From assembly GCF_030161415.1 (NCBI RefSeq), contig NZ_BSSU01000004.1:1-64000 (forward strand): 64,000 nt of DNA. Direction: 5' to 3'. Position 1 is the first letter of the stretch. Every line of letters starts with the position of its first letter. The translations under genes were made by a program, and so were the position numbers. The notes beneath the pieces are model-generated. The model did not search any database. It saw only the letters and a program-made list of their open reading frames with translations, and had not been told where the DNA came from. This DNA comes from Thalassotalea eurytherma (GTDB lineage: Bacteria > Pseudomonadota > Gammaproteobacteria > Enterobacterales > Alteromonadaceae). This document shows positions 8,079 through 14,915 of this stretch, one piece after another.

Positions 8079-9342
8079 TTACTTCCCTTACGTTTTGTTG
8101 ACCTTCAACATAAATTATTAATTGTTGCTCAGAGGCATCCTGATACGCTTTTAGTTGTTCAATTTGCTTTAAAGCCAATTCCGTTTCTGCAGGTAATAGC
8201 TTTCGTTGATTAAGATCATAAACATCCTGTGTTAAACGCATGCCCTTGACTAGATCAGATACCAAAACAATGCGTTCAAAATTTTCGTCCCTCTGCGGTG
8301 ATAATATCAGCTGATATAAGGCATTGATTACACGTCTATCAAACACAATGCCTGACATTTTGTTTATCACTATTTCAGCTTCAACATGATTAACCGGGCT
8401 ATTTAAAATATCACCGCGTACCAATAGGTCATAATACAAAACAGTTGACAGAATTTTGCTACCTAGTGGAATATCCTCGTCAATTAACCCGTCAGGAAAC
8501 CCTTGGCCGTCTACATGCTCAAATAGATGATGTAAAAGTTTTCCACTTGATTCCAGTAGTCGGGAACTAGATAAAATCTCACCACTGGTAACAGCAAAGG
8601 CCGCCCATTGTTTTTGCTGGAGCTGGGTCATTTGATACCAAGCCTTGTTGGCCAACTCTTCAGGAATGACGTGATACCCGATTTTATGATACAAGCCGGC
8701 CAAGTATATGTGTTGGCATTCTGCTGGAGTCAATCCTAAACGTTTACCAAGCAGTTTTGCTTGCTGTGCTACCCGTTCACTTTGTCTATCACCATCTTGG
8801 CAGAAAAAACTCACTAAATTAGCACCTAAATGCAAAAGCTCAACATTCATTTCTTTTAGTTCAGAAACCTGTTGATCTGACTTTTCATTCAGTAGCGAAA
8901 TGGTTTGCTCTAACGTATTCAGCTTTTTGTGATCAATACTCAAGCGTTTTATTGTGTTGCGTGTTCTTGCATCTTTTTTAATGTCATCAACTAACAGATT
9001 AAGTTGTTCAATGAGTTTTTTGTTGTCCCAAGGCTTGGCGATATAACAAGATATTTTACCTTGGTTGATAGCTTCTTCCGCCAACGAAAGATCGGCATAG
9101 CCAGTTAATACAACACGTTTAGTCGGTTCGTGAAGCTGAGCAACTTTAGTCAAAAATTCTGCCCCCGTCATCTCAGGCATTCGCATATCACTTATCACTA
9201 TATGGCTAGGGCACGCTTCAAAGTGCTTTATCGCTTCTCTTGGATCAGTAAAACCTTGTATATCAAACTTACCATGTAAAACTCTTTTAAGCGCATTAAT
9301 GATTTCACTTTCATCATCAACTATCAAAACAGAAGGTAGCAT
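8065..9342 (-). CDS. hnoD: response regulator with degenerate HD-GYP domain, HnoD-like
   Basis: 425 aa. An N-terminal receiver (DDE near residues 9-11, acceptor Asp in ISDMRMPE, Lys in AKPW) is joined by a coiled-coil linker (about 130-175) to an HD-GYP-type domain that has lost catalytic residues. The HD motif LLHDIGK is replaced by LYHKIGY and GYP by GFP (HVDGQGFPDG). It is therefore unlikely to hydrolyse cyclic-di-GMP. In Shewanella, HnoD is just such a degenerate HD-GYP response regulator and modulates the EAL phosphodiesterase HnoB when phosphorylated by HnoK. Here hnoD precedes hnoC with overlap and is divergent from H-NOX. GGAG lies five bases before the ATG. No EAL gene is present in the window, so its partner must be elsewhere or absent. 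Confidence 0.82.
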   Translation of the reverse strand: MLPSVLIVDDESEIINALKRVLHGKFDIQGFTDPREAIKHFEACPSHIVISDMRMPEMTGAEFLTKVAQLHEPTKRVVLTGYADLSLAEEAINQGKISCYIAKPWDNKKLIEQLNLLVDDIKKDARTRNTIKRLSIDHKKLNTLEQTISLLNEKSDQQVSELKEMNVELLHLGANLVSFFCQDGDRQSERVAQQAKLLGKRLGLTPAECQHIYLAGLYHKIGYHVIPEELANKAWYQMTQLQQKQWAAFAVTSGEILSSSRLLESSGKLLHHLFEHVDGQGFPDGLIDEDIPLGSKILSTVLYYDLLVRGDILNSPVNHVEAEIVINKMSGIVFDRRVINALYQLILSPQRDENFERIVLVSDLVKGMRLTQDVYDLNQRKLLPAETELALKQIEQLKAYQDASEQQLIIYVEGQQNVREVNESS

Positions 9343-9451
9343 CTAAACTCCATTTTATTACGTAAAAAATTAAAGACTTGCTTTAAACAACGTCAGCATT
9401 ATAGTTAAAGATATAATGGATACACGTTATTAATCAATTAGAAGTATCAAT

Positions 9452-9994
9452 ATGAAAGGTGCAATCTTTACTGGTTTAGCAGAATTTGTTGAACAAGAAC
9501 ACTCATTAACTCTATGGCTAGAGGTCGTTGATAGTTGTACTTTGGCTTCTAAAGGCGAATATCTAACAACAGAAATTTATGACGATGAAGAGTTTTTTAT
9601 GTTAGCTCACGCATTATCTGAAAAACTTGCTACACCAGCGCCCGACCTTTATCGGGGTTTTGGTGTGTACTTTTTTCCAACGTTAATGGGCATAGCAACT
9701 AAATACGCCTCGCATGTAGAAGATGTGTTTGATTTTATCATCATCGTAGATTCTGTAATTCATACCGAAGTTCAAAAAGCTGATCCATTAGCATATACAC
9801 CTACATTGCTATACGATCGCCCTGACGATAACACCCTAGTCGTGCGTTACTTATCTAAAAGAAAGATGTGTCACTTTGCCGAAGGGCTTATTTTGGGTGC
9901 AGCTAAACATTTTAACCAAAAGGTCGAATTGTCACAAAGTCAATGCTTGTTAAAGGGAGACGATCATTGTCTGATCAGAATTCAAAAACGATAG
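9452..9994 (+). CDS. hnoX: H-NOX heme nitric-oxide sensor
   Basis: A 180-aa single-domain H-NOX (HNOB) protein, the usual length for stand-alone bacterial members. It binds heme and senses NO. It has the N-terminal MKGAIFTGLAEFVE, the proximal heme ligand His104 in VDSVIHTEV, and the heme-propionate motif Y133-x-S135-x-R137 (YLSKR). The late cysteines (KMCHFAEG, SQCLLKGDDHC) match the zinc/thiol site described in this family. The kinase gene overlaps its 3' end, and the two response regulators are divergent across a 109-bp intergenic region. NO binding is expected to inhibit the kinase, as in Shewanella and Vibrio. The Shine-Dalgarno (AGAAG, seven bases away) is modest. Confidence 0.92.
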   Translation: MKGAIFTGLAEFVEQEHSLTLWLEVVDSCTLASKGEYLTTEIYDDEEFFMLAHALSEKLATPAPDLYRGFGVYFFPTLMGIATKYASHVEDVFDFIIIVDSVIHTEVQKADPLAYTPTLLYDRPDDNTLVVRYLSKRKMCHFAEGLILGAAKHFNQKVELSQSQCLLKGDDHCLIRIQKR

Positions 9995-11439
9995 ATGACT
10001 ATAAAAATGCGGTTCAATTACTGGAAAATGCATTACAAAGAGAACGAAATAGTAAAAAACTGCTAGAACAAAAACTTGATGAAAAAGCCCAACAACGGTT
10101 AGATGAAAATAAAGAATTTTTGAAAGCCTATCAAGAGGCTACATCAAGACAAATTCAACTTCAATTTTTGTCGATGTTAAACCAGGGCATGATTTCCGAT
10201 AGGAGTCTCAAAGAAATGTTCGACTCTTATTGCCATAACTTGCAGCAACTACTTGAGCAATGCCCTGTTTTTCTTGCTTCTTTAACTAAACAAACAAGCT
10301 GGCAACTACAGCAGCTGCCGACCCCTTCATCAAGTTGGCAAAGGATAGATTTAACCACTCGATTAGAAGACGAGTTAACTCACCTTATTTCACATGATCA
10401 ACAGCATTGGCACCGACAAGAGCTCAATGGAGAAGATCCATTCTCAACGTTATTTCATAATAGTACGATGTTGTTTTATGTGATTTCTATTTCTAAAAGC
10501 CAACAGCGCATTATCTTGCTTGATATTAATCACTATTGTTATAGCGATGACTTTAAGAATACCTTGAGAGTGTCTGGTCAAAGCTTCACTACAGCAATCA
10601 ATAAAAGAATGACCGAAATAGAGCTCTCTTATAATAACCAGAAACTCAAGCATACATTATCGACGCTGAAGAAAACGCAGCAACAACTCGCACATAACGA
10701 TAAAATGGCATCGCTCGGGCAACTTTCTGCTGGAATTGCCCATGAAATCAATAACCCAATCGGTTACGTCGCGAGTAATTTAGGTGTACTCACTGACTAT
10801 TTTGAAATTTATAAAAATACCTTGAATGTGCTAAGCAACTCTTTAACCGACAAGGAGCAGGAAATAGATCCTCTTTTATCCTATGCGCTAGAAGATACCC
10901 CTCCACTTATTGAAGCATGTAAAACTGGCGTTGATCGTGTTGCCGCAATAGTAAACAGTTTGAAAACGTTTTCGAGAAAAGAACAAGATGAATTTGGTGA
11001 GGTTAACATTAATGATGCCATTAACTCAGCCATTGAAATTGTTTGGAATCAACTCAAGTATGAGCATCAACTTAATATGCAACTAACGCCAAAGCTACCA
11101 GTAATCCACGGTAACTTTGGTCAACTCCAACAAGTTTTTGTTAATCTTTTCGTCAACGCGTCGCACGCGATGTCTGAAAAAGGTGAGTTAACGGTTATGA
11201 GCCAAGTTATTGCTGATGAAATTGAAATTACCGTGAGTGATACCGGCTGTGGTATTGAACAAAAAAACATAAAAAGATTATTTGAACCGTTTTATACCAC
11301 GAAAAAAGAAAATGAAGGGACAGGGTTAGGGTTAAGTGTTTCATATGCAATCATTGAGAAGCACGATGCAAATATTTCCGTTAACTCAGCACTTGATAAA
11401 GGAACAACCTTTACTTTAAGGTTTCCAATCCCAGACTAA
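9967..11439 (+). CDS. hnoK: H-NOX-associated histidine kinase
   Basis: A soluble histidine kinase of 490 aa from a TTG start at 9967, which has a strong AAGGGAGA seven bases upstream. The only upstream in-frame ATG (9943) has no ribosome site. Either way the gene overlaps the H-NOX 3' end, by 28 bases from the TTG, so translation is coupled. The N-terminal ~60 residues are a charged coiled coil, and about 60-225 form an uncharacterised sensor-like region. The H-box (GIAHEINNP; phospho-His near residue 259) is followed by an HATPase with N box (QQVFVNLFVNASHAM), G1 (DTGCGI) and G2 (GTGLGLSV). No membrane segment is seen, consistent with direct binding of cytosolic H-NOX. Likely targets are the HnoC- and HnoD-like regulators encoded divergently. 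Confidence 0.88.
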   Translation: MSDQNSKTIDDYKNAVQLLENALQRERNSKKLLEQKLDEKAQQRLDENKEFLKAYQEATSRQIQLQFLSMLNQGMISDRSLKEMFDSYCHNLQQLLEQCPVFLASLTKQTSWQLQQLPTPSSSWQRIDLTTRLEDELTHLISHDQQHWHRQELNGEDPFSTLFHNSTMLFYVISISKSQQRIILLDINHYCYSDDFKNTLRVSGQSFTTAINKRMTEIELSYNNQKLKHTLSTLKKTQQQLAHNDKMASLGQLSAGIAHEINNPIGYVASNLGVLTDYFEIYKNTLNVLSNSLTDKEQEIDPLLSYALEDTPPLIEACKTGVDRVAAIVNSLKTFSRKEQDEFGEVNINDAINSAIEIVWNQLKYEHQLNMQLTPKLPVIHGNFGQLQQVFVNLFVNASHAMSEKGELTVMSQVIADEIEITVSDTGCGIEQKNIKRLFEPFYTTKKENEGTGLGLSVSYAIIEKHDANISVNSALDKGTTFTLRFPIPD

Positions 11440-11448
11440 CAAGCCGAA

Positions 11449-11480
11449 AATAATAAGGACAATAATAAGGACAATAATAA
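11449..11480 (+). repeat. 12-bp tandem repeat upstream of the CpcT-like pseudogene
   Basis: AATAATAAGGAC occurs at 11449-11460 and 11461-11472, then a partial copy AATAATAA follows. Each unit carries an AAGGA ribosome-site core; the second copy is spaced correctly for the degenerate start codon described in the next entry. It probably arose by slippage. Confidence 0.8.
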
Positions 11481-12112
11481 AGCTTAAAGCCATTTTACTT
11501 GCCACCAACCTAGCAATGCCTTCAGCCTTTGTAACTAATCTAAATGAGTTAGCTGATTGGATGACAGGTTCTTTTAACAGCAATGCCCAATCGATTACGA
11601 ATGAAAGCTATTATGATATTAACCTAGAAATGGTACAAATATGGCCAACTCGTGATGACGCTATGTGGCTTTACGTTGAACAGGCCGTATCAGCCAATTT
11701 AGACAAACCTTATCGTCAACGTGTATACAAGTTGGAGCAAATGCCACAAGGAACTTTTACCAGCACCGTTTACGAAATCCCCAATGCTAAAGAATATATT
11801 GGTGTTTGACGCTCTCCACAGCAACTTGACGGGCTAACCCCACAAGATTTAATTTTACGCCAAGGCTGTCACATTAATATCGACAAAAAGCAAATTGATA
11901 ACGCGATTAAGTACTTAGGTTCAACTGATGAAAAACGCTGTTTGAGCAAACTACGTGGTGCAAATTATGCGACATCTCATGTTGATATCCAAAAAGGTGT
12001 TTTAACCAGTTGGGATCAAGGTTTTGATGTAAATGATAAGCAAGTTTGAGGGGCTATTGAGGGGCCTTACATCTTTGATAAAGTTAAAAATTACCCAGTA
12101 AAAAAATCTTAA
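11477..12112 (+). pseudogene. CpcT/CpeT-family gene with two in-frame TGA codons and an ATA start
   Basis: One frame runs from 11477 to the TAA at 12110-12112 and would encode about 211 aa, the normal length for CpcT/CpeT-like proteins (secreted or lyase-like in non-phototrophs). Conserved pieces appear in order: ADWMTGSFNSNAQS, YYDINLEMVQIWP, LYVEQAV, KPYRQRVYKLE, then GLTPQDLILRQGC, LRGANYATS, TSWDQGFD and GPYIFDKV. The frame is interrupted by TGA at 11807-11809 and 12047-12049. Both sit where the family normally has Trp (GAW; QVWGA), so each is a single TGG-to-TGA change. Upstream, an AAGGA is followed five bases later by ATA-AAG-CTT-AAA, encoding a plausible signal peptide (KLKAILLATNLAMPSA). 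The original ATG seems to have become ATA. All three lesions are G-to-A transitions. An ATG at 11516 would give only a 97-residue truncated cytosolic product. Pseudogene is the simplest reading; UGA readthrough is possible but unproved. Confidence 0.82.
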
Positions 12113-12120
12113 CGCCATTT

Positions 12121-12386
12121 AGGGGCTGTTGATCTTTCATTTTAGCCCCTGCTTTAGGCTAATCTTGGAGATAACAAGGCGAAAAGAGAGTAATGTAGTT
12201 GTTCTACCTTAACGATTTTCAACGATGTTAGGTTTAAAATTATCCAAAGCCCTTTGGATTGACTTGAAAAAGCGATATTCTTTGTTGCTTAAAGTGTATT
12301 TGGAACAACCAAACATTACTTTAAGCGCCGCGAATCTCATCTTTTTCAAGGCAACAGAGTTACAAACTGAAATATCAACAGACCCT
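12121..12386. mobile_element. 266-bp MITE with imperfect 23-bp terminal inverted repeats
   Basis: The left end (AGGGGCTGTTGATCTTTC...) and the reverse complement of the right end (AGGGTCTGTTGATATTTC...) match at 20 of the first 23 positions. The ends are flanked by T..A such that a TA target duplication is possible (12120-12121 and 12386-12387). The interior has no convincing coding capacity: a 79-codon open frame at 12225-12464 runs through it and beyond without protein-like features. The left end also forms its own 7-bp hairpin (12121-12127 with 12144-12150). It lies 8 bp after the CpcT-like pseudogene and 61 bp from the stop of the next gene. The parent IS family is not identified. Confidence 0.75.
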
Positions 12387-12447
12387 AATACAAAACACTG
12401 GTGTATGAAAAAACCTGACTATTTGCCAGCTCGTTTTGCGTTGCTCG

Positions 12448-13272
12448 CTATAGTTTTGCCGTGATGCTATCAGGCTTGTAGATATGAAATATTGAGTGTC
12501 GACTCGTCGTTAAAGATTGCTGTCTTGGCGTTCTAAACGAAATAGCTACTTCAACATCATCGCCAGAAAAATCACTATTACGATCACAATAAAACACGGC
12601 ACTAATTGGGTATAAACCTTTACCTAAATCGACATTGCCCGTTAAAATCTGCTCCTGTTCAAATTTAGTGACGATGTGCAACTTATGATCGATCACACGC
12701 TTCCTATTAATATCAATTCGCGCATAACAAGAGCCAATTTGACTCATTGAATCCCGAGCGTCCGAACCATTCCCCTTCAAATAAAATGCTGCCGCAACTT
12801 GCAACCGCCCAGCACTATGGCTTGGATACAAGCCATTTAATCGATACATGCTTTTATCAGACTGAGTGATGCCATAACGCTTGTGGCTAGCTAAAGAAAA
12901 TTTAGTTTCGTTCATAACAAACGAGCCGATATCTGTCGCATGAAAAATTTGTTCTTTTTTATCTGGCACAGGGTATACACGGGTAATCCAACCAGGGTAA
13001 AGATCAGCATTTTCAACGGCCTTTGATAACACGTCATTACTATCTACATAATATGGATTCAGCGTCCTTAATATATCGAGCTCTTTACTTTGAGCACTGA
13101 TTAACGCTTTATTTTTACTAATATCATCTTTAAGCAATGTTGTTTTATGCCACAAATGAATACAAGCAGCTGTAGAACTTGCGATCATTACTAATACAAC
13201 ACCCACCTTAATTAAGCTTTCTTTCATTGAAGACGTTTTTCTGTAGCGGTCTTTCCTATAATGTGTACTCAT
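12448..13272 (-). CDS. unrecognised membrane-anchored protein
   Basis: 274 aa; not recognised. A basic N-terminus (YRKDRYRKTSS) is followed by one hydrophobic segment at about residues 22-42, then a predicted coiled coil (about 45-70, KDDISKNKALISAQSKEL). A periplasmic-looking domain follows with a few cysteines (SCYARI, FYCDR). The stretch NGLYPSHSAGRLQVAAAFYL...GNVDLGKGLYPISAVFYC alternates like a beta-sandwich; resemblance to PA14-type sugar-binding modules is only a guess. The start has GAGGGG six bases upstream. It is transcribed away from the DUF1194 gene across a region rich in TGCAA motifs, so the two may share a regulator. The MITE lies just past its 3' end. Confidence 0.6.
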   Translation of the reverse strand: MSTHYRKDRYRKTSSMKESLIKVGVVLVMIASSTAACIHLWHKTTLLKDDISKNKALISAQSKELDILRTLNPYYVDSNDVLSKAVENADLYPGWITRVYPVPDKKEQIFHATDIGSFVMNETKFSLASHKRYGITQSDKSMYRLNGLYPSHSAGRLQVAAAFYLKGNGSDARDSMSQIGSCYARIDINRKRVIDHKLHIVTKFEQEQILTGNVDLGKGLYPISAVFYCDRNSDFSGDDVEVAISFRTPRQQSLTTSRHSIFHIYKPDSITAKL

Positions 13273-13316
13273 ACTAAGCCCCTCGCATTGTCTACTTCAT
13301 TATTGTTGCTAGTACT

Positions 13317-13441
13317 ATTGCAATTGCAATTCGCTAGCCATTAACAATAAACCATAAAATTCAACAAGTTATAAAAAACACCTACTATAGATTTGAAACT
13401 TGCATTGCATTTTGCAAACCCTCCTAATGCAAATTGCAAAT
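13317..13441. promoter_or_regulatory. cluster of TTGCA/TGCAA motifs in a divergent promoter region
   Basis: Three motif groups occur in 125 bp: ATTGCAATTGCAATT (13317-13331), TTGCATTGCATTTTGCAA (13400-13417) and ATGCAAATTGCAAAT (13427-13441). Each contains two or three copies of TTGCA or TGCAA, several arranged as palindromes. They lie between the divergent 12448-13272 and 13562-14398 genes. This looks like an operator array for an unidentified regulator, but AT-rich chance similarity cannot be ruled out by eye. Confidence 0.4.
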
Positions 13442-13561
13442 CTCATTCACTAAAAAACACCTGGAAATAACTTAAATTATTGTATTTAAATGAGTTTTTT
13501 AATATGGCGCATTGTTAGCATTGTCCAATTCACACAGCTGTGGAGAGTGAAGGAGTCAGTT

Positions 13562-14398
13562 ATGACAAAGTTAGCAATTCCAATGGGGTTACTCGCACTA
13601 AGCATGGCTTTATCGCCAAGTGCAGACGCGATAACACCCGTCGATATAGAGTTATCTTTGCTAGTCGATATTTCAGGTAGCATCAATAACAACGAATACG
13701 ATATGCAATTACAAGGTTATCAATCGGCTTTTGAAAGCGATAATTTGCAAAATGCCATTATCAACGGAACAGAAGGGAAAATTGCCGTCCAATTGATAAT
13801 GTGGTCAGGGAGCTCTCAGCAACAAGTAATGATTGATTGGAGCTTGGTCGATTCGCAAGAGAGTGCTAACGCGCTTGCTCAAAGTATTGGCGATTTAGCG
13901 AGACCGTTTTCTGGGATGACAGCTATTGGTAGCGCGATAGATTTTGCCTCACCACTATTTGACCAGAATGATTATCAGGGCTATCAGCAAATCATCGATA
14001 TATCAGGCGATGGCACCAATAACTCAGGTCTTAATGTCGCAACGGCTTCGGATAATGCAATAGAGAATGGGGTAGATACCATTAACGGGATTGTTATCAC
14101 TAATAGCCAAAGTAACGGGATTGGGATTGGTATCACTAATAGCCAAAGTGTCGTTGATCAGTATACGAACGATGTGATTAATGGTGAAAGTCCGTTCCTA
14201 CTCGTCGCTAACAATTTTAACGCATTTCAATCGGCAATTGAAAACAAAATAGTCGCTGAAATTGAAGGGAGCATACCTCCTGGCGCAATTGTCGTTGAAG
14301 TACCTGTCCCGAATAGTCACTTACTTTTTATTACGGCTTTTATCTGCCTATTTGCATCAAGAACGTTAAGCAAGGAGAAATACCATGAAACAGTTTAA
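13562..14398 (+). CDS. DUF1194 / von Willebrand factor A-like secreted protein with PEP-CTERM-like tail
   Basis: 278 aa from an ATG with AAGGAG six bases upstream; a longer reading to 13490 has no ribosome site. A signal peptide (TKLAIPMGLLALSMALSPSADA) leads into a vWA fold carrying the MIDAS motif DISGS, a Thr in SGMTAIGSA and DISGDGTNNSG. This order is characteristic of DUF1194 proteins. The C-terminus is VPVPNSH, a hydrophobic stretch LLFITAFICLFA, then Arg and basic residues. This resembles a PEP-CTERM sorting tail (Pro-rich motif, TM, basic end) but lacks the exact PEP triplet. A small internal duplication is present (see the repeat). The next gene overlaps by 14 bases. The role is probably extracellular binding or adhesion; this is inferred. 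Confidence 0.78.
   Translation: MTKLAIPMGLLALSMALSPSADAITPVDIELSLLVDISGSINNNEYDMQLQGYQSAFESDNLQNAIINGTEGKIAVQLIMWSGSSQQQVMIDWSLVDSQESANALAQSIGDLARPFSGMTAIGSAIDFASPLFDQNDYQGYQQIIDISGDGTNNSGLNVATASDNAIENGVDTINGIVITNSQSNGIGIGITNSQSVVDQYTNDVINGESPFLLVANNFNAFQSAIENKIVAEIEGSIPPGAIVVEVPVPNSHLLFITAFICLFASRTLSKEKYHETV
14083..14148 (+). repeat. small in-frame duplication in the DUF1194 gene
   Basis: A 30-bp unit (14083-14112) encoding NGIVITNSQS is repeated at 14113-14148 as a 36-bp unit encoding NGIGIGITNSQS, with an extra GGGATT. The near identity of the DNA indicates a recent slippage event. It lengthens a loop next to the vWA core. Confidence 0.8.
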
Positions 14399-14831
14399 TA
14401 AAGCATTGACACGTCTAGTCATGGTTGGGCTAGGTAGTTTTGGCACTGTTCACGCTGCGGATTACAACTTAGAGTTTGGCCTAGTGCTTCACAACAATTA
14501 CGGTGAGCCAGTAGGGTTTGAAAAAACAAACATGATTCCAAAAACTTACAATGGTGAACCTGCGCTGTATGGCCTTGTTGTGACCAACGAAGACAACAAA
14601 GTGTTTACCCTTAGCTCTGTCCACATTTTACCTCAATTGGAGCATGACAAGCCTAACAAGCTGATGGGGAAGATGATGCAAATTCAAAAACGCGGAGCGC
14701 TTTTCATGCGCACCGACAAAGAAGATAGTGCGGGTATTTACCATATGGAAGTTTACTTAAACAATGTTTTATATAAAACAATTACTTACCAAATAACTGA
14801 GCCTAGCGAGCAATTAGCAAGTTATCGATAA
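14385..14831 (+). CDS. small secreted protein coupled to the DUF1194 gene
   Basis: 148 aa; family not recognised. It has a Sec signal (ending near TVHA-ADYN, residues 1-25) and a soluble mature domain of about 123 residues with no cysteine. AAGGAG lies seven bases before the ATG, inside the end of the preceding gene, which it overlaps by 14 bases. The pair is therefore an operon and probably acts together in the periplasm or outside the cell. The body (DYNLEFGLVLHNNYGEPVGF, ALYGLVVTNEDNKVFTL) reads like a beta-rich domain. It ends in a strong terminator. Confidence 0.65.
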   Translation: MKQFNKALTRLVMVGLGSFGTVHAADYNLEFGLVLHNNYGEPVGFEKTNMIPKTYNGEPALYGLVVTNEDNKVFTLSSVHILPQLEHDKPNKLMGKMMQIQKRGALFMRTDKEDSAGIYHMEVYLNNVLYKTITYQITEPSEQLASYR

Positions 14832-14862
14832 CCTCACCGTGAGACAAGGATGTCGCCCATAA

Positions 14863-14897
14863 AAAAAGGGCAGAGTTATTTACACTCTGCCCTTTTT
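14863..14897. terminator. bidirectional terminator between convergent genes
   Basis: A perfect 13-bp stem (14863-14875 with 14885-14897, AAAAAGGGCAGAG) with a 9-base loop. A/T tracts on both sides give T-runs in both directions. It serves the plus-strand small secreted gene and the minus-strand secF. Confidence 0.9.
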
Positions 14898-14915
14898 AAT
14901 ACGTTTAAGCCAAAC

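Noticed and set aside
11516-11809. A 97-aa stand-alone protein starting at ATG 11516
   Set aside because: The same frame continues with conserved family sequence after the TGA, and the signal peptide lies upstream of this ATG. It is the front part of a broken gene and not a separate short gene.
11807-12049. Selenocysteine reading of the two TGA codons
   Set aside because: The aligned residue at both places is Trp, not Cys. No selenoprotein family fits, and no SECIS-like hairpin is evident after the codons.
12225-12464. A 79-codon open frame inside the MITE
   Set aside because: It crosses the right end of the element, has no ribosome site and no protein-like pattern.
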